In this document: piece by piece, positions 11,401 to 25,823 of the stretch
Position numbering within the stretch: position 1 is the first letter of the stretch
How the letters are laid out: the number at the start of each line of letters is the position of its first letter
From: Anastrepha obliqua
Lineage: Eukaryota > Arthropoda > Insecta > Diptera > Tephritidae
Length of the DNA stretch: 64,000 nt
Direction: 5' to 3'
Assembly: GCF_027943255.1 (NCBI RefSeq)
Contig: NC_072893.1
Location: forward strand, 134,353,784-134,417,783
Position numbers and translations under genes: made by a program
The notes under the pieces: model-generated
Database searches by the model: none
Seen by the model: only the letters and a program-made list of their open reading frames with translations
Told to the model about the DNA's origin: nothing

Positions 11401-13839
11401 AATTCGAGTCAGAGAGGCTTTTGTCTTATATTTTGTGATTGTTTTACATCCAATTTCCAACCGATTGCCAAAAAGTGTACATGGTTGGAAAGTAGGGAGT
11501 CTTTCCTAACGTACAATGAAAGTTTCAGCGAAATCAGAGCAAAATTGAGGGAACTATGGGACTCTTACCGCCAAAAATGTTGAGGAAAATTCGAGTCAGA
11601 GAGGCTTTTGTCTTACATTTTGTGATTGTTTTACATCCAATATCCAACCGATTGCCAAAAGGTGTACATTGTTGGAAAGTGGGGAGTCTTACCTAACGTA
11701 CAATCAAAGTTTCAGCGAAATCAGAAAAAATTGAGGGAACTATGGGACTCTTACCGCCAAATATGTTGAGGAAAATTCGAGTCAGAGAGGCTTTTGTCTG
11801 ATATTTTGTGATTGTTGTACATCCAATTTCCAACCTATTGCCAAAAAGTGTACATGGTTGTAAAGAATGGAGTCTTACCTAACGTACAATGAAAGTTTCA
11901 GCGAAATCAAAGCAAAATTGAGGGAAGTATGGGACTCTTACCGCCAAAAATGTTGAGGAAAATTCGAGTCAGAGAGGCTTTTGTCTGATATTTTGTGATT
12001 GGTTTACATCCAATTTCCACCCGATTGCCAAAAATTGTACATAATTGGAAAGTGAGGAATCTTACCTAACGTCCAATGAAAGTCTCTGCGAAATCAGAAC
12101 AAAATTGAGGGAACTATGGGACTTTTCCCGCCAAAAAAAGTTTGAGGAAAATTCGAGCCAGAGAGGCTTTTGTCTGATATTTTGTGATTGTTTTACATCC
12201 AACTTCCAACCGAGTGCCAAAAAATGTACATGGTTGGGAAGAGTTTAGTCTTGCCTAACGCATAATGAAAGCTTCAGCGAAACCAGAGCAAAATTAAGGG
12301 AACTATGGGACTCTTACCGCCAAAAATGTTGAGGAAAATTCGAGTCAGAGAGGCTTTTGTCTGATATTTTGTGATTGGTTTAAATCCCATTTCCAACCGA
12401 TTGCCAAAAAGTGTACTCTGTTGGAAAGTGAGGAGTCTTACCTAACGTACAATCAAAGTTTCAGCGAAATCAGAAAAAATTGAGGGAACTATGGGACTCT
12501 TACCGCCAAATATGTTGAGGAAAATTCGAGTCAGAGAGGCTTTTGTCTTACATTTTGTGATTGTTTTACATCCAATTTCCAACCGATTGCCAAAAAGTGT
12601 AGATGGTTGGAAAGTGGGCAGTCTTACCTAACGTACAATCAAAGCTTCAGCGAAATCAGAAAAAATTGAGGGAAGTATGGGACTCTTACCGCCAAATATG
12701 TTGAGGAAAATTCGAGTCACAGAGGCTTTTGTCTGATATTTTGTGATTGGTTTACATCCAATTTCCAACCGATTGCCAAAAGGTGTACATTGTTGGAAAG
12801 TGGGGAGTCTTACCTAACGTGCAATGAAAGTCTCAGCGAAATCAGAGCAAAATTGAGGAAACTATGGGACTCTTACCGCCAAAAATGTTGAGGAAAATTC
12901 GAGTCACAGAGGCTTTTGTCTGATATTTTGTGATTGTTGTACATCCAATTTCCAACCGATTGCCAAAAAGTGTAAATGGTTGGAAAGTGGGCAGTCTTAC
13001 CTAACGTACAATGAAAGTTTCAGCGAAATCAGAGCAAAATTGAGGGAACTATGGGACTCTTACCGCCAAAAATGTTGAGGAAAATTCGAGTCAGAGAGGC
13101 TTTTGTCTTACATTTTGTGATTGTTTTACATCCAATTTCCAACCGATTGCCAAAAAGTGTAGATGGTTGGAAAGTGGGCAGTCTTACCTAACGTACAATC
13201 AAAGCTTCAGCGAAATCAGAAAAAATTGAGGGAAGTATGGGACTCTTACCGCCAAATATGTTGAGGAAAATTCGAGTCAGAGAGGCTTTTGTCTGATATT
13301 TTGTGATTGTTGTACATCCAATTTCCAACCGATTGCCAAAAAGTGTACATTGTTGGAAAGTGGAGAGTCTTACCTAACGTACAATGAAAGTTTCAGCGAA
13401 ATCAGAGCAAAATTCAGGGAACTATGGGACTTTTACCGCCAAAAATGTTGAGGAAAATTCGAGTCAGAGAGGCTTTTGTCTGATATTTTGTGATTGGTTT
13501 ACATCCAATTTCCAACCGATTGCCAAAAAGTGTACATTGTTGGAAAGTGGGGGTCTTACCTAACGTACAATGAAAGTTTCAGCGAAATCTGAGCAAAGTT
13601 TTGGGACTTATGGAACTTTTACCGCCAAAAAAAGTTTCATCAAAATTCGAGTCAGAGAGGCTTTTGTCTTAAATTTTGTGATTGTTGTACATCCAATTTC
13701 CAACCGATTGCCAAAAAGTGTAGATGGTTGGAAAGAGGGCAGTCTTACCTAACGTACAATGAAAGTTTCAGCGAAATCAGAGCAAAATTGAGGGAACTAT
13801 GGGACTCTTACCGCCAAAAATGTTGAGGAAAATTCGAGT

Positions 13840-15818
13840 CAGAGAGGCTTTTGTCTGATATTTTGTGATTGTTTTACATCCAACTTCCAACCGAGTGCCA
13901 AAAAATGTACATGGTTAAGAAGAGTTTAGTCTTGCCTAACGCACAATGAAAGCTTCAGCGAAATCAGAGCAAAATTAAGGGAACTATGGGACTCTTACCG
14001 CCAAAAATGTTGAGGAAAATTCGAGTCAGAGAGGCTTTTGTCTGATATTTTGTGATTGGTTTAAATCCCATTTCCAACCGATTGCCAAAAGGTGTACATT
14101 GTTGGAAAGTGGGGAGTCTTTCAGCGAAATCAGAAAAAATTGAGGGAACTATGGGACTCTTACCGCCAAATATGTTGAGGAAAATTCGAGTCAGACAGGC
14201 TTTTGTCTTACATTTTGTGATTGTTTTACATCCAATTTCCACCCGATTGCCAAAGAGTGTACACTGCTAAAAAGTGGGGAGTCTTACCTAACGTACAATG
14301 AAAGTCTCAGCGAAATCTGAGCAAAATTAAGGGAACTATGGGACTCTTACCGCCAAAAATGTTGAGGAAAATTCGAGTCAGAGAGGCTTTTGTCTTACAT
14401 TTTTTGATTGTTTTACATCCAATTTCCAACCGATTTCCAAAAGGTGTACATTGTTGGAAAGTGAGGAGTCTTACCTAACGTACAATGAAAGCTTCAGCGA
14501 AATCTGAGCAAAGTTTTGGGACTTATGGGACTTTTACCACCAAAAAAAGTTTGAGGAAAATTCGAGTCAGAGAGGCTTTTGTCTTAAATTTTGTGATTGT
14601 TTTACATCCAATTTCCAACCGATTGCCAAAAAGTGTACTCTGTTGGAAACTGAGGAGTCTTACCTAACGTACAATCAAAGTTTCAGCGAAATCAGAAAAA
14701 ATTGAGGGAACTATGGGACTTTTACCGCCAAAAATGTTGAGGAAAATTCGAGTCAGAGAGGCTTTTGTCTGATATTTTGTGATTGGTTTACATCCAATTT
14801 CCAACCGATTGCCAAAAATTGTACATAATTGGAAAGTGAGGAGTCTTACCTAACGTACAATGAAAGTCTCTGCGAAATCAGAACAAAATTGAGGGAACTA
14901 TGGGACTTTTCCCACCAAAAAAAGTTTGAGGAAAATTCGAGCCAGAGAGGCTTTTGTCTGATATTTTGTGATTGTTTTACATCCAACTTCCAACCGAGTG
15001 CCAAAAAATGTACATGGTTAAGAAGAGTTTAGTCTTGCCTAACGCACAATGAAAGCTTCAGCGAAATCAGAGCAAAATTAAGGGAACTATGGGACTCTTA
15101 CCGCCAAAAATGTTGAGGAAAATTCGAGTCAGAGAGGCTTTTGTCTGATATTTTGTGATTGGTTTAAATCCCATTTCCAACCGATTGCCAAAAGGTGTAC
15201 ATTGTTGGAAAGTGGGGAGTCTTTCAGCGAAATCAGAAAAAATTGAGGGAACTATGGGACTCTTACCGCCAAATATGTTGAGGAAAATTCGAGTCAGACA
15301 GGCTTTTGTCTTACATTTTGTGATTGTTTTACATCCAATTTCCACCCGATTGCCAAAGAGTGTACACTGCTAAAAAGTGGGGAGTCTTACCTAACGTACA
15401 ATGAAAGTCTCAGCGAAATCTGAGCAAAATTAAGGGAACTATGGGACTCTTACCGCCAAAAATGTTGAGGAAAATTCGAGTCAGAGAGGCTTTTGTCTTA
15501 CATTTTGTGATTGTTTTACATCCAATTTCCAACCGATTGCCAAAAGGTGTACATTGTTGGAAAGTGAGGAGTCTTACCTAACGTACAATGAAAGCTTCAG
15601 CGAAATCTGAGCAAAGTTTTGGGACTTATGGGACTTTTACCACCAAAAAAAGTTTGAGGAAAATTCGAGTCAGAGAGGCTTTTGTCTTAAATTTTGTGAT
15701 TGTTTTACATCCAATTTCCAACCGATTGCCAAAAAGTGTACTCTGTTGGAAACTGAGGAGTCTTACCTAACGTACAATCAAAGTTTCAGCGAAATCAGAA
15801 AAAATTGAGGGAACTATG
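13840..15818. repeat. 1103-bp offset tandem block duplication
   Basis: About 13840-14715 and 14943-15818 match at an offset of 1103 bp. They share the private variant ATGGTTAAGAAGAG, the 165-bp monomer and ACACTGCTAAAAAG. The left copy has small private changes, such as TTTTTTGATTG near 14401. Confidence 0.85.
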
Positions 15819-16275
15819 GGATTCTTACCGCCAAATATGTTGAGGAAAATTCGAGTCAGAGAGGCTTTTGTCTGATATTTTGTGATTGTTGTACATCCAA
15901 TTTCCAACCGATTGTCAAAAAGTGTACATTGTTGGAAAGTGGGGAGTCTTACCTAACGTACAGTGAAAGTTTCAGCGAAATCAGAGCAAAGTTTTGGGAC
16001 TTATGGGACTTTTACCGCCAAAAATGTTGAGGAAAATTCGAGTCAGAGAGGCTTTTGTCTTACATTTTGTGATTGTTTTACATCCAATTTCCAACCGATT
16101 GCCAAAAAGTGTACATGGTTGGAAAGTGGGGAGTCTTACCTAACGTACAATGAAAGTCTCAGCGAAATCAGAGCAAAATTAAGGGAACTATGGGACTCTT
16201 ACCGCCAAAAATGTTGAGGAAAATTCGAGTCAGAGAGGCTTTTGTCTGATATTTTGTGATTGGTTTACATCCCAT

Positions 16276-19200
16276 TTCCAACCGATTGCCAAAAAGTGTA
16301 CTCTGTTGGAAAGTGGGCAGTCTTACCTAACGTACAATCGAAGTTTCAGCGAAATCAGAAAAAATTGAGGGAACTATGGGACTCTTACCGCCAAATATGT
16401 TGAGGAAAATTCGAGTCAGAGAGGCTTTTGTCTGATATTTTGTGATTGTTGTACATCCAATTTCCAACCGATTGCCAAAAGGTGTACATGGTTGGAAAGA
16501 GGGGAGTCTTACCTAACGTACAATGAAAGTTTAAGCGAAATCTGAGCAAAGTTTTGGGACTTATGGGACTTTTACCGCCAAAAAAAGTTTCAGGAAAATT
16601 CGAGTCAGAGAGGCTTTTGTCTTACATTTTGTGATTGTTTTACATCCAATTTCCAACCGATTGCCAAGAAGTGTACATTGTTGGAAAGTGGGGAGTCTTT
16701 CCTAACGTACAATGAAAGTTTCAGCGAAATCAGAGCAAAATTAAGGGAACTATGGGACTCTTACCGCCAAAAATGTTGAGGAAAATTCGAGTCAGAGAGG
16801 CTTTTGTCTTACATTTTGTGATTGTTTTACATCCAATTTCCAACCGATTGCCAAAAGGTGTACATTGTTGGAAAGTGGGGAGTCTTACCTAACGTACAGT
16901 CAAAGTTTTAGCGAAATCAGAAAAAATTGAGGGAACTGTGGGACTCTTACCGCCAAATATGTTGAGGAAAATTCGAGTCAGAGAGGCTTTTGTCTGATAT
17001 TTTGTGATTGGTTTACATCCAATTTCCAACCGATTGCCAAAAAGTGTACATGGTTGTAAAGAGTTGAGTCTTACCTAACGTACAATGAAAGTCTCTGCGA
17101 AATCAGAACAAAATTGAGGGAACTGTGGGACTCTTACCGCCAAAAATGTTGAGGAAAATTCGAGTCAGAGAGGCTTTTGTCTTATATTTTGTGATTGTTG
17201 TACATCCAATTTCCAACCGATTGTCAAAAAGTGTACATTGTTGGAAAGTGGGCAGTCTTACCTAACGTGCAATGAAAGTCCCAGCGAAATCAGAGCAAAA
17301 TTAAGGGAACTATGGGACTCTTACCGCCAAAAATGTTGAGGAAAATTCGAGTCAGAGAGGCTTTTGTCTTACATTTTGTGATTGTTTTACGTCCAATTTC
17401 CAACCGATTGCCAAAAGGTGTACATAATTGGAAAGTGAGGAGTCTTACCTAGCGTACAATGAAAGTCTGTGCGAAATCAGAACAAAATTGAGGGAACTGT
17501 GGAACTCTTACCGCCAAATATGTTGAGGAAAATTCGAGTCAGAGAGGCTTTTGTCTGATATTTTGTGATTGGTTTACATCCAATTTCCAACCGATTGCCA
17601 AAAAGTGTACATGGTTGAAAAGAGTTGAGTCTTACCTAACGTACAATCAAAGTTTTTGCGAAATCAGAAAAAATTGAGGGAACTGTGGGACTCTTACCGC
17701 CAAATATGTTGAGGAAAATTCGAGTCAGAGAGGCTTTTGTCTGATATTTTGTGATTGGTTTACATCCAATTTCCAACCGATTGTCAAAAAGTGTACATTG
17801 TTGGAAAGTGGGCAGTCTTACCTAACGTGCAATGAAAGTTTCAGCGAAATCAGAGCAAAATTGAAGGAACTATGGGACTCTTACCGCCAAAAATGTTGAG
17901 GAAAATTCGAGTCAGAGAGGCTTTTGTCTTACATTTTGTGATTGTTTTACATCCAATTTCCTACCGATTGCCAAAAAGTGTAGATGGTTGGAAAGTGGGC
18001 AGTCTTACCTAACGTACAATGAAAGTTTCAGCGAAATCAGAGCAAAATTGAGGGAACTATGGGACTCTTACCGCCAAAAATGTTGAGGAAAATTCGAGTC
18101 AGAGAGGCTTTTGTCTTATATTTTGTGATTGTTTTACATCCAATTTCCAACCGATTGCCAAAAGGTGTACATTGTTGGAAAGTGGGGAGTCTTACCTAAC
18201 GTACAATCAAAGCTTCAGCGAAATCAGAAAAAATTGAGGGAACTATGGGACTCTTACCGCCAAATATGTTGAGGAAAATTCGAGTCAGAGAGGCTTTTGT
18301 CTGATATTTTGTGATTGTTTTACATCCAATTTCCAACCGATTGCCAAAAGGTGTACATTGTTGGAAAGTGGAGAGTCTTACCTAACGTACAATGAAAGTT
18401 TCAGCGAAATCAGAGCAAAATTCAGGGAACTATGGGACTTTTACCGCCAAAAATGTTGAGGAAAATTCGAGTCAGAGAGGCTTTCGTCTTACATTTTGTG
18501 ATTGTTTTACATCCAATTTCCAACCGATTGCCAAAAAGTGTACATTGTTGGAAAGTGGGGAGTCTTACCTAACGTACAATCAAAGTTTCAGCGAAATCTG
18601 AGCAAAGTTTTGGGACTTATGGAACTTTTACCGCCAAAAAAAGTTTCAGGAAAATTCGAGTCAGAGAGGCTTTTGTCTTATATTTTGTGATTGTTTTACA
18701 TCCAATTTCCAACCGATTGCCAAAAAGTGTACATGGTTGGAAAGTAGGGAGTCTTTCCTAACGTACAATGAAAGTTTCAGCGAAATCAGAGCAAAATTGA
18801 GGGAACTATGGGACTCTTACCGCCAAAAATGTTGAGGAAAATTCGAGTCAGAGAGGCTTTTGTCTTACATTTTGTGATTGTTTTACATCCAATATCCAAC
18901 CGATTGCCAAAAGGTGTACATTGTTGGAAAGTGGGGAGTCTTACCTAACGTACAATCAAAGTTTCAGCGAAATCAGAAAAAATTGAGGGAACTATGGGAC
19001 TCTTACCGCCAAATATGTTGAGGAAAATTCGAGTCAGAGAGGCTTTTGTCTGATATTTTGTGATTGTTGTACATCCAATTTCCAACCTATTGCCAAAAAG
19101 TGTACATGGTTGTAAAGAATGGAGTCTTACCTAACGTACAATGAAAGTTTCAGCGAAATCAAAGCAAAATTGAGGGAAGTATGGGACTCTTACCGCCAAA

Positions 19201-19455
19201 AATGTTGAGGAAAATTCGAGTCAGAGAGGCTTTTGTCTGATATTTTGTGATTGGTTTACATCCAATTTCCACCCGATTGCCAAAAATTGTACATAATTGG
19301 AAAGTGAGGAATCTTACCTAACGTCCAATGAAAGTCTCTGCGAAATCAGAACAAAATTGAGGGAACTATGGGACTTTTCCCGCCAAAAAAAGTTTGAGGA
19401 AAATTCGAGCCAGAGAGGCTTTTGTCTGATATTTTGTGATTGTTTTACATCCAAC
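16276..19455. repeat. 3180-bp higher-order unit, copy 1
   Basis: This stretch is repeated immediately downstream at a shift of exactly 3180 bp. Because the shift is a multiple of 60, the printed lines can be compared one to one, and I saw no difference between them. Identity begins after 16275 and ends at 19465, which places the join within a 10-bp window at 19456-19465. Confidence 0.93.
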
Positions 19456-22400
19456 TTCCAACCGATTGCCAAAAAGTGTACTCTGTTGGAAAGTGGGCAG
19501 TCTTACCTAACGTACAATCGAAGTTTCAGCGAAATCAGAAAAAATTGAGGGAACTATGGGACTCTTACCGCCAAATATGTTGAGGAAAATTCGAGTCAGA
19601 GAGGCTTTTGTCTGATATTTTGTGATTGTTGTACATCCAATTTCCAACCGATTGCCAAAAGGTGTACATGGTTGGAAAGAGGGGAGTCTTACCTAACGTA
19701 CAATGAAAGTTTAAGCGAAATCTGAGCAAAGTTTTGGGACTTATGGGACTTTTACCGCCAAAAAAAGTTTCAGGAAAATTCGAGTCAGAGAGGCTTTTGT
19801 CTTACATTTTGTGATTGTTTTACATCCAATTTCCAACCGATTGCCAAGAAGTGTACATTGTTGGAAAGTGGGGAGTCTTTCCTAACGTACAATGAAAGTT
19901 TCAGCGAAATCAGAGCAAAATTAAGGGAACTATGGGACTCTTACCGCCAAAAATGTTGAGGAAAATTCGAGTCAGAGAGGCTTTTGTCTTACATTTTGTG
20001 ATTGTTTTACATCCAATTTCCAACCGATTGCCAAAAGGTGTACATTGTTGGAAAGTGGGGAGTCTTACCTAACGTACAGTCAAAGTTTTAGCGAAATCAG
20101 AAAAAATTGAGGGAACTGTGGGACTCTTACCGCCAAATATGTTGAGGAAAATTCGAGTCAGAGAGGCTTTTGTCTGATATTTTGTGATTGGTTTACATCC
20201 AATTTCCAACCGATTGCCAAAAAGTGTACATGGTTGTAAAGAGTTGAGTCTTACCTAACGTACAATGAAAGTCTCTGCGAAATCAGAACAAAATTGAGGG
20301 AACTGTGGGACTCTTACCGCCAAAAATGTTGAGGAAAATTCGAGTCAGAGAGGCTTTTGTCTTATATTTTGTGATTGTTGTACATCCAATTTCCAACCGA
20401 TTGTCAAAAAGTGTACATTGTTGGAAAGTGGGCAGTCTTACCTAACGTGCAATGAAAGTCCCAGCGAAATCAGAGCAAAATTAAGGGAACTATGGGACTC
20501 TTACCGCCAAAAATGTTGAGGAAAATTCGAGTCAGAGAGGCTTTTGTCTTACATTTTGTGATTGTTTTACGTCCAATTTCCAACCGATTGCCAAAAGGTG
20601 TACATAATTGGAAAGTGAGGAGTCTTACCTAGCGTACAATGAAAGTCTGTGCGAAATCAGAACAAAATTGAGGGAACTGTGGAACTCTTACCGCCAAATA
20701 TGTTGAGGAAAATTCGAGTCAGAGAGGCTTTTGTCTGATATTTTGTGATTGGTTTACATCCAATTTCCAACCGATTGCCAAAAAGTGTACATGGTTGAAA
20801 AGAGTTGAGTCTTACCTAACGTACAATCAAAGTTTTTGCGAAATCAGAAAAAATTGAGGGAACTGTGGGACTCTTACCGCCAAATATGTTGAGGAAAATT
20901 CGAGTCAGAGAGGCTTTTGTCTGATATTTTGTGATTGGTTTACATCCAATTTCCAACCGATTGTCAAAAAGTGTACATTGTTGGAAAGTGGGCAGTCTTA
21001 CCTAACGTGCAATGAAAGTTTCAGCGAAATCAGAGCAAAATTGAAGGAACTATGGGACTCTTACCGCCAAAAATGTTGAGGAAAATTCGAGTCAGAGAGG
21101 CTTTTGTCTTACATTTTGTGATTGTTTTACATCCAATTTCCTACCGATTGCCAAAAAGTGTAGATGGTTGGAAAGTGGGCAGTCTTACCTAACGTACAAT
21201 GAAAGTTTCAGCGAAATCAGAGCAAAATTGAGGGAACTATGGGACTCTTACCGCCAAAAATGTTGAGGAAAATTCGAGTCAGAGAGGCTTTTGTCTTATA
21301 TTTTGTGATTGTTTTACATCCAATTTCCAACCGATTGCCAAAAGGTGTACATTGTTGGAAAGTGGGGAGTCTTACCTAACGTACAATCAAAGCTTCAGCG
21401 AAATCAGAAAAAATTGAGGGAACTATGGGACTCTTACCGCCAAATATGTTGAGGAAAATTCGAGTCAGAGAGGCTTTTGTCTGATATTTTGTGATTGTTT
21501 TACATCCAATTTCCAACCGATTGCCAAAAGGTGTACATTGTTGGAAAGTGGAGAGTCTTACCTAACGTACAATGAAAGTTTCAGCGAAATCAGAGCAAAA
21601 TTCAGGGAACTATGGGACTTTTACCGCCAAAAATGTTGAGGAAAATTCGAGTCAGAGAGGCTTTCGTCTTACATTTTGTGATTGTTTTACATCCAATTTC
21701 CAACCGATTGCCAAAAAGTGTACATTGTTGGAAAGTGGGGAGTCTTACCTAACGTACAATCAAAGTTTCAGCGAAATCTGAGCAAAGTTTTGGGACTTAT
21801 GGAACTTTTACCGCCAAAAAAAGTTTCAGGAAAATTCGAGTCAGAGAGGCTTTTGTCTTATATTTTGTGATTGTTTTACATCCAATTTCCAACCGATTGC
21901 CAAAAAGTGTACATGGTTGGAAAGTAGGGAGTCTTTCCTAACGTACAATGAAAGTTTCAGCGAAATCAGAGCAAAATTGAGGGAACTATGGGACTCTTAC
22001 CGCCAAAAATGTTGAGGAAAATTCGAGTCAGAGAGGCTTTTGTCTTACATTTTGTGATTGTTTTACATCCAATATCCAACCGATTGCCAAAAGGTGTACA
22101 TTGTTGGAAAGTGGGGAGTCTTACCTAACGTACAATCAAAGTTTCAGCGAAATCAGAAAAAATTGAGGGAACTATGGGACTCTTACCGCCAAATATGTTG
22201 AGGAAAATTCGAGTCAGAGAGGCTTTTGTCTGATATTTTGTGATTGTTGTACATCCAATTTCCAACCTATTGCCAAAAAGTGTACATGGTTGTAAAGAAT
22301 GGAGTCTTACCTAACGTACAATGAAAGTTTCAGCGAAATCAAAGCAAAATTGAGGGAAGTATGGGACTCTTACCGCCAAAAATGTTGAGGAAAATTCGAG

Positions 22401-22635
22401 TCAGAGAGGCTTTTGTCTGATATTTTGTGATTGGTTTACATCCAATTTCCACCCGATTGCCAAAAATTGTACATAATTGGAAAGTGAGGAATCTTACCTA
22501 ACGTCCAATGAAAGTCTCTGCGAAATCAGAACAAAATTGAGGGAACTATGGGACTTTTCCCGCCAAAAAAAGTTTGAGGAAAATTCGAGCCAGAGAGGCT
22601 TTTGTCTGATATTTTGTGATTGTTTTACATCCAAC
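19456..22635. repeat. 3180-bp higher-order unit, copy 2
   Basis: This is the tandem copy of 16276-19455. It stops matching at 22646, where CCGAG replaces CCGAT. A more diverged relative of the same unit occupies about 9.2-12.4 kb. Confidence 0.93.
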
Positions 22636-22837
22636 TTCCAACCGAGTGCCAAAAAATGTACATGGTTGGGAAGAGTTTAGTCTTGCCTAACGCATAATGA
22701 AAGCTTCAGCGAAACCAGAGCAAAATTAAGGGAACTATGGGACTCTTACCGCCAAAAATGTTGAGGAAAATTCGAGTCAGAGAGGCTTTTGTCTGATATT
22801 TTGTGATTGGTTTAAATCCCATTTCCAACCGATTGCC

Positions 22838-24329
22838 AAAAAGTGTACTCTGTTGGAAAGTGAGGAGTCTTACCTAACGTACAATCAAAGTTTCAGCGAA
22901 ATCAGAAAAAATTGAGGGAACTATGGGACTCTTACCGCCAAATATGTTGAGGAAAATTCGAGTCAGAGAGGCTTTTGTCTTACATTTTGTGATTGTTTTA
23001 CATCCAATTTCCAACCGATTGCCAAAGAGTGCACACTGTTAAAAAGTGCGGAGTCTTACCTAACGTACAATGAAAGTCTCAGCGAAATCTGAGCAAAATT
23101 AAGGGAACTATGGGACTCTTACCGCCAAAAATGTTGAGGAAAATTCGAGTCAGAGAGGCTTTTGTCTTACATTTTGTGATTGTTTTACATCCAATTTCCA
23201 ACCGATTGCCAAAAAATTTACTCTGTTGGAAAGTGAGGAGTCTTACCTAACGTACAATCAAAGTTTCAGCGAAATCAGAAAAAATTGAGGGAACTATGGG
23301 ACTCTTACCGCCAAATATGTTGAGGAAAATTCGAGTCAGAGAGGCTTTTGTCTTACATTTTGTGATTGTTTTACATCCAATTTCCACCCGATTGCCAAAG
23401 AGTGTACACTGTTAAAAAGTGGGGAGTCTTACCTAACGTACAATGAAAGTCTCAGCGAAATCTGAGCAAAATTAAGGGAACTATGGGACTCTTACCGCCA
23501 AAAATGTTGAGGAAAATTCGAGTCAGAGAGGCTTTTGTCTTACATTTTGTGATTGTTTTACATCCAATTTCCAACCGATTGCCAAAAAATTTACTCTGTT
23601 GGAAAGTGAGGAGTCTTACCTAACGTACAATCAAAGTTTCAGCGAAATCAGAAAAAATTGAGGGAACTATGGGACTCTTACCGCCAAATATGTTGAGGAA
23701 AATTCGAGTCAGAGAGGCTTTTGTCTTACATTTTGTGATTGTTTTACATCCAATTTCCACCCGATTGCCAAAGAGTGTACACTGTTAAAAAGTGGGGAGT
23801 CTTACCTAACGTACAATGAAAGTCTCAGCGAAATCTGAGCAAAATTAAGGGAACTATGGGACTCTTACCGCCAAAAATGTTGAGGAAAATTCGAGTCAGA
23901 GAGGCTTTTGTCTTACATTTTGTGATTGTTTTACATCCAATTTCCAACCGATTGCCAAAAAATTTACTCTGTTGGAAAGTGAGGAGTCTTACCTAACGTA
24001 CAATCAAAGTTTCAGCGAAATCAGAAAAAATTGAGGGAACTATGGGACTCTTACCGCCAAATATGTTGAGGAAAATTCGAGTCAGAGAGGCTTTTGTCTT
24101 ACATTTTGTGATTGTTTTACATCCAATTTCCAACCGATTGCCAAAGAGTGCACACTGTTAAAAAGTGGGGAGTCTTACCTAACGTACAATGAAAGTCTCA
24201 GCGAAATCTGAGCAAAATTAAGGGAACTATGGGACTCTTACCGCCAAAAATGTTGAGGAAAATTCGAGTCAGAGAGGCTTTTGTCTTACATTTTGTGATT
24301 GTTTTACATCCAATTTCCAACCGATTGCC
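22838..24329. repeat. Dimeric 373-bp higher-order repeat, four copies
   Basis: The marker at the AAAAAnTT/ACTCTGTTGG block recurs at 22838, 23211, 23584 and 23957, with the next equivalent site at 24330, giving 373 bp each time. Each unit is one 186-bp monomer (GAAAAAATT, CCAAATATG) plus one 187-bp monomer (TCTGAGCAAAATTAAGG, CCAAAAATG). The three internal units share AAAAAATTTACTCTG. Confidence 0.9.
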
Positions 24330-25527
24330 AAAAAGTGTACATGGTTGGAAAGTGGGGAGTCTTACCTAACGTACAATGAAAGTCTCAGCGAAATCTGAGC
24401 AAAATTAAGGGAACTATGGGACTCTTACCGCCAAAAATGTTGAGGAAAATTCGAGTCAGAGAGGCTTTTGTCTTACATTTTGTGATTGTTTTACATCGAA
24501 TTTCCAACCGATTGCCAAAAAGTGTACATTGTTGGAAAGTGGGGAGTCTTACCTAACGTACAATGAAAGTTTCAGCGAAATCTGAGCAAAGTTTTGGGAC
24601 TTATGGGACTTTTACCGCCAAAAAAAGTTTCAGGAAAATTCGAGTCAGAGAGGCTTTTGTCTTAAATTTTGTGAATGTTTTACATCCAATTTCCAACCGA
24701 TTGCCAAAAAGTGTAGATGGTTGGAAAGTGGGGAGTCTTACCTAACGTACAATCAAAGTCTCAGCGAAATCAGAGCAAAATTCAGGGAACTATGGGACTC
24801 TTACCGCCAAAAATGTTGAGGAAAATTCGAGTCAGAGAGGCTTTTGTCTTACATTTTGTGATTGTTTTACGTCCAATTTCCAACCGATTGCCAAAAGGTG
24901 TACATTGTTGGAAAGTGGGGAGTCTTACCTAACGTACAATCAAAGTTTTAGCGAAATCAGAAAAAATTGAGGGAACTGTGGGACTCTTACCGCCAAATAT
25001 GTTGAGGAAAATTCGAGTCAGAGAGGCTTTTGTCTGATATTTTGTGATTGGTTTACATCCAATTTCCAACCGATTGCCAAAAAGTGTACATGGTTGGAAA
25101 GAGTTGAGTCTTACCTAACGTACAATGAAAGTCTCTGCGAAATCAGAACAAAAGTGAGGGAACTACGGGACTTTTCCCGCCAAAAAAAGTTTGAGGAAAA
25201 TTCGAGCCAGAGAGGCTTTTGTCTTACATTTTGTGATTGTTTTACATCCAATTTCCAACCGATTGCCAAAAAGTGTGGCAGTTTCAGCGAAATCAGAGCA
25301 AAATTGAGGGAACTATGGGACTGTTACCGCAAAAAATGTTGAGATAAATTCGAGTCAGAGAGGCTTTTGTCTGATATTTTGTGATTGGTTTACATCCAAT
25401 TTCCAACCGATTGCCAAAAGGTGTACATTGTTGGAAAGTGGGGAGTCTTACCTAACGTGCAATGAAAGTCTCTGCGAAATCAGAACAAAAGTGAGGGAAC
25501 TACGGGACCTTTCCCGCCAAAAAAAGT

Positions 25528-25823
25528 TTGAGGAAAATTCGAGCCAGAGAGGCTTTTGTCTTACATTTTGTGATTGTTTTACATCCAATTTCCAACCGAT
25601 TGCCAAAAAGTGTGGCAGTTTCAGCGAAATCAGAGCAAAATTGAGGGAACTATGGGACTGTTACCGCAAAAAATGTTGAGATAAATTCGAGTCAGAGAGG
25701 CTTTTGTCTTACATTTTGTGATTGTTTTACATCCAATTTCCAACCGATTGCCAAAAAGTGTGGCAGTTTCAGCGAAATCAGAGCAAAATTGAGGGAACTA
25801 TGGGACTGTTACCGCAAAAAATG
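25528..25823. repeat. Two consecutive 148-bp short monomers
   Basis: TTGAG landmarks at 25528, 25676 and 25824 give 148-bp spacings, with the GTGTGGCAGTTTCAG junction in each. A third short monomer lies just upstream at 25191-25338. Confidence 0.9.
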
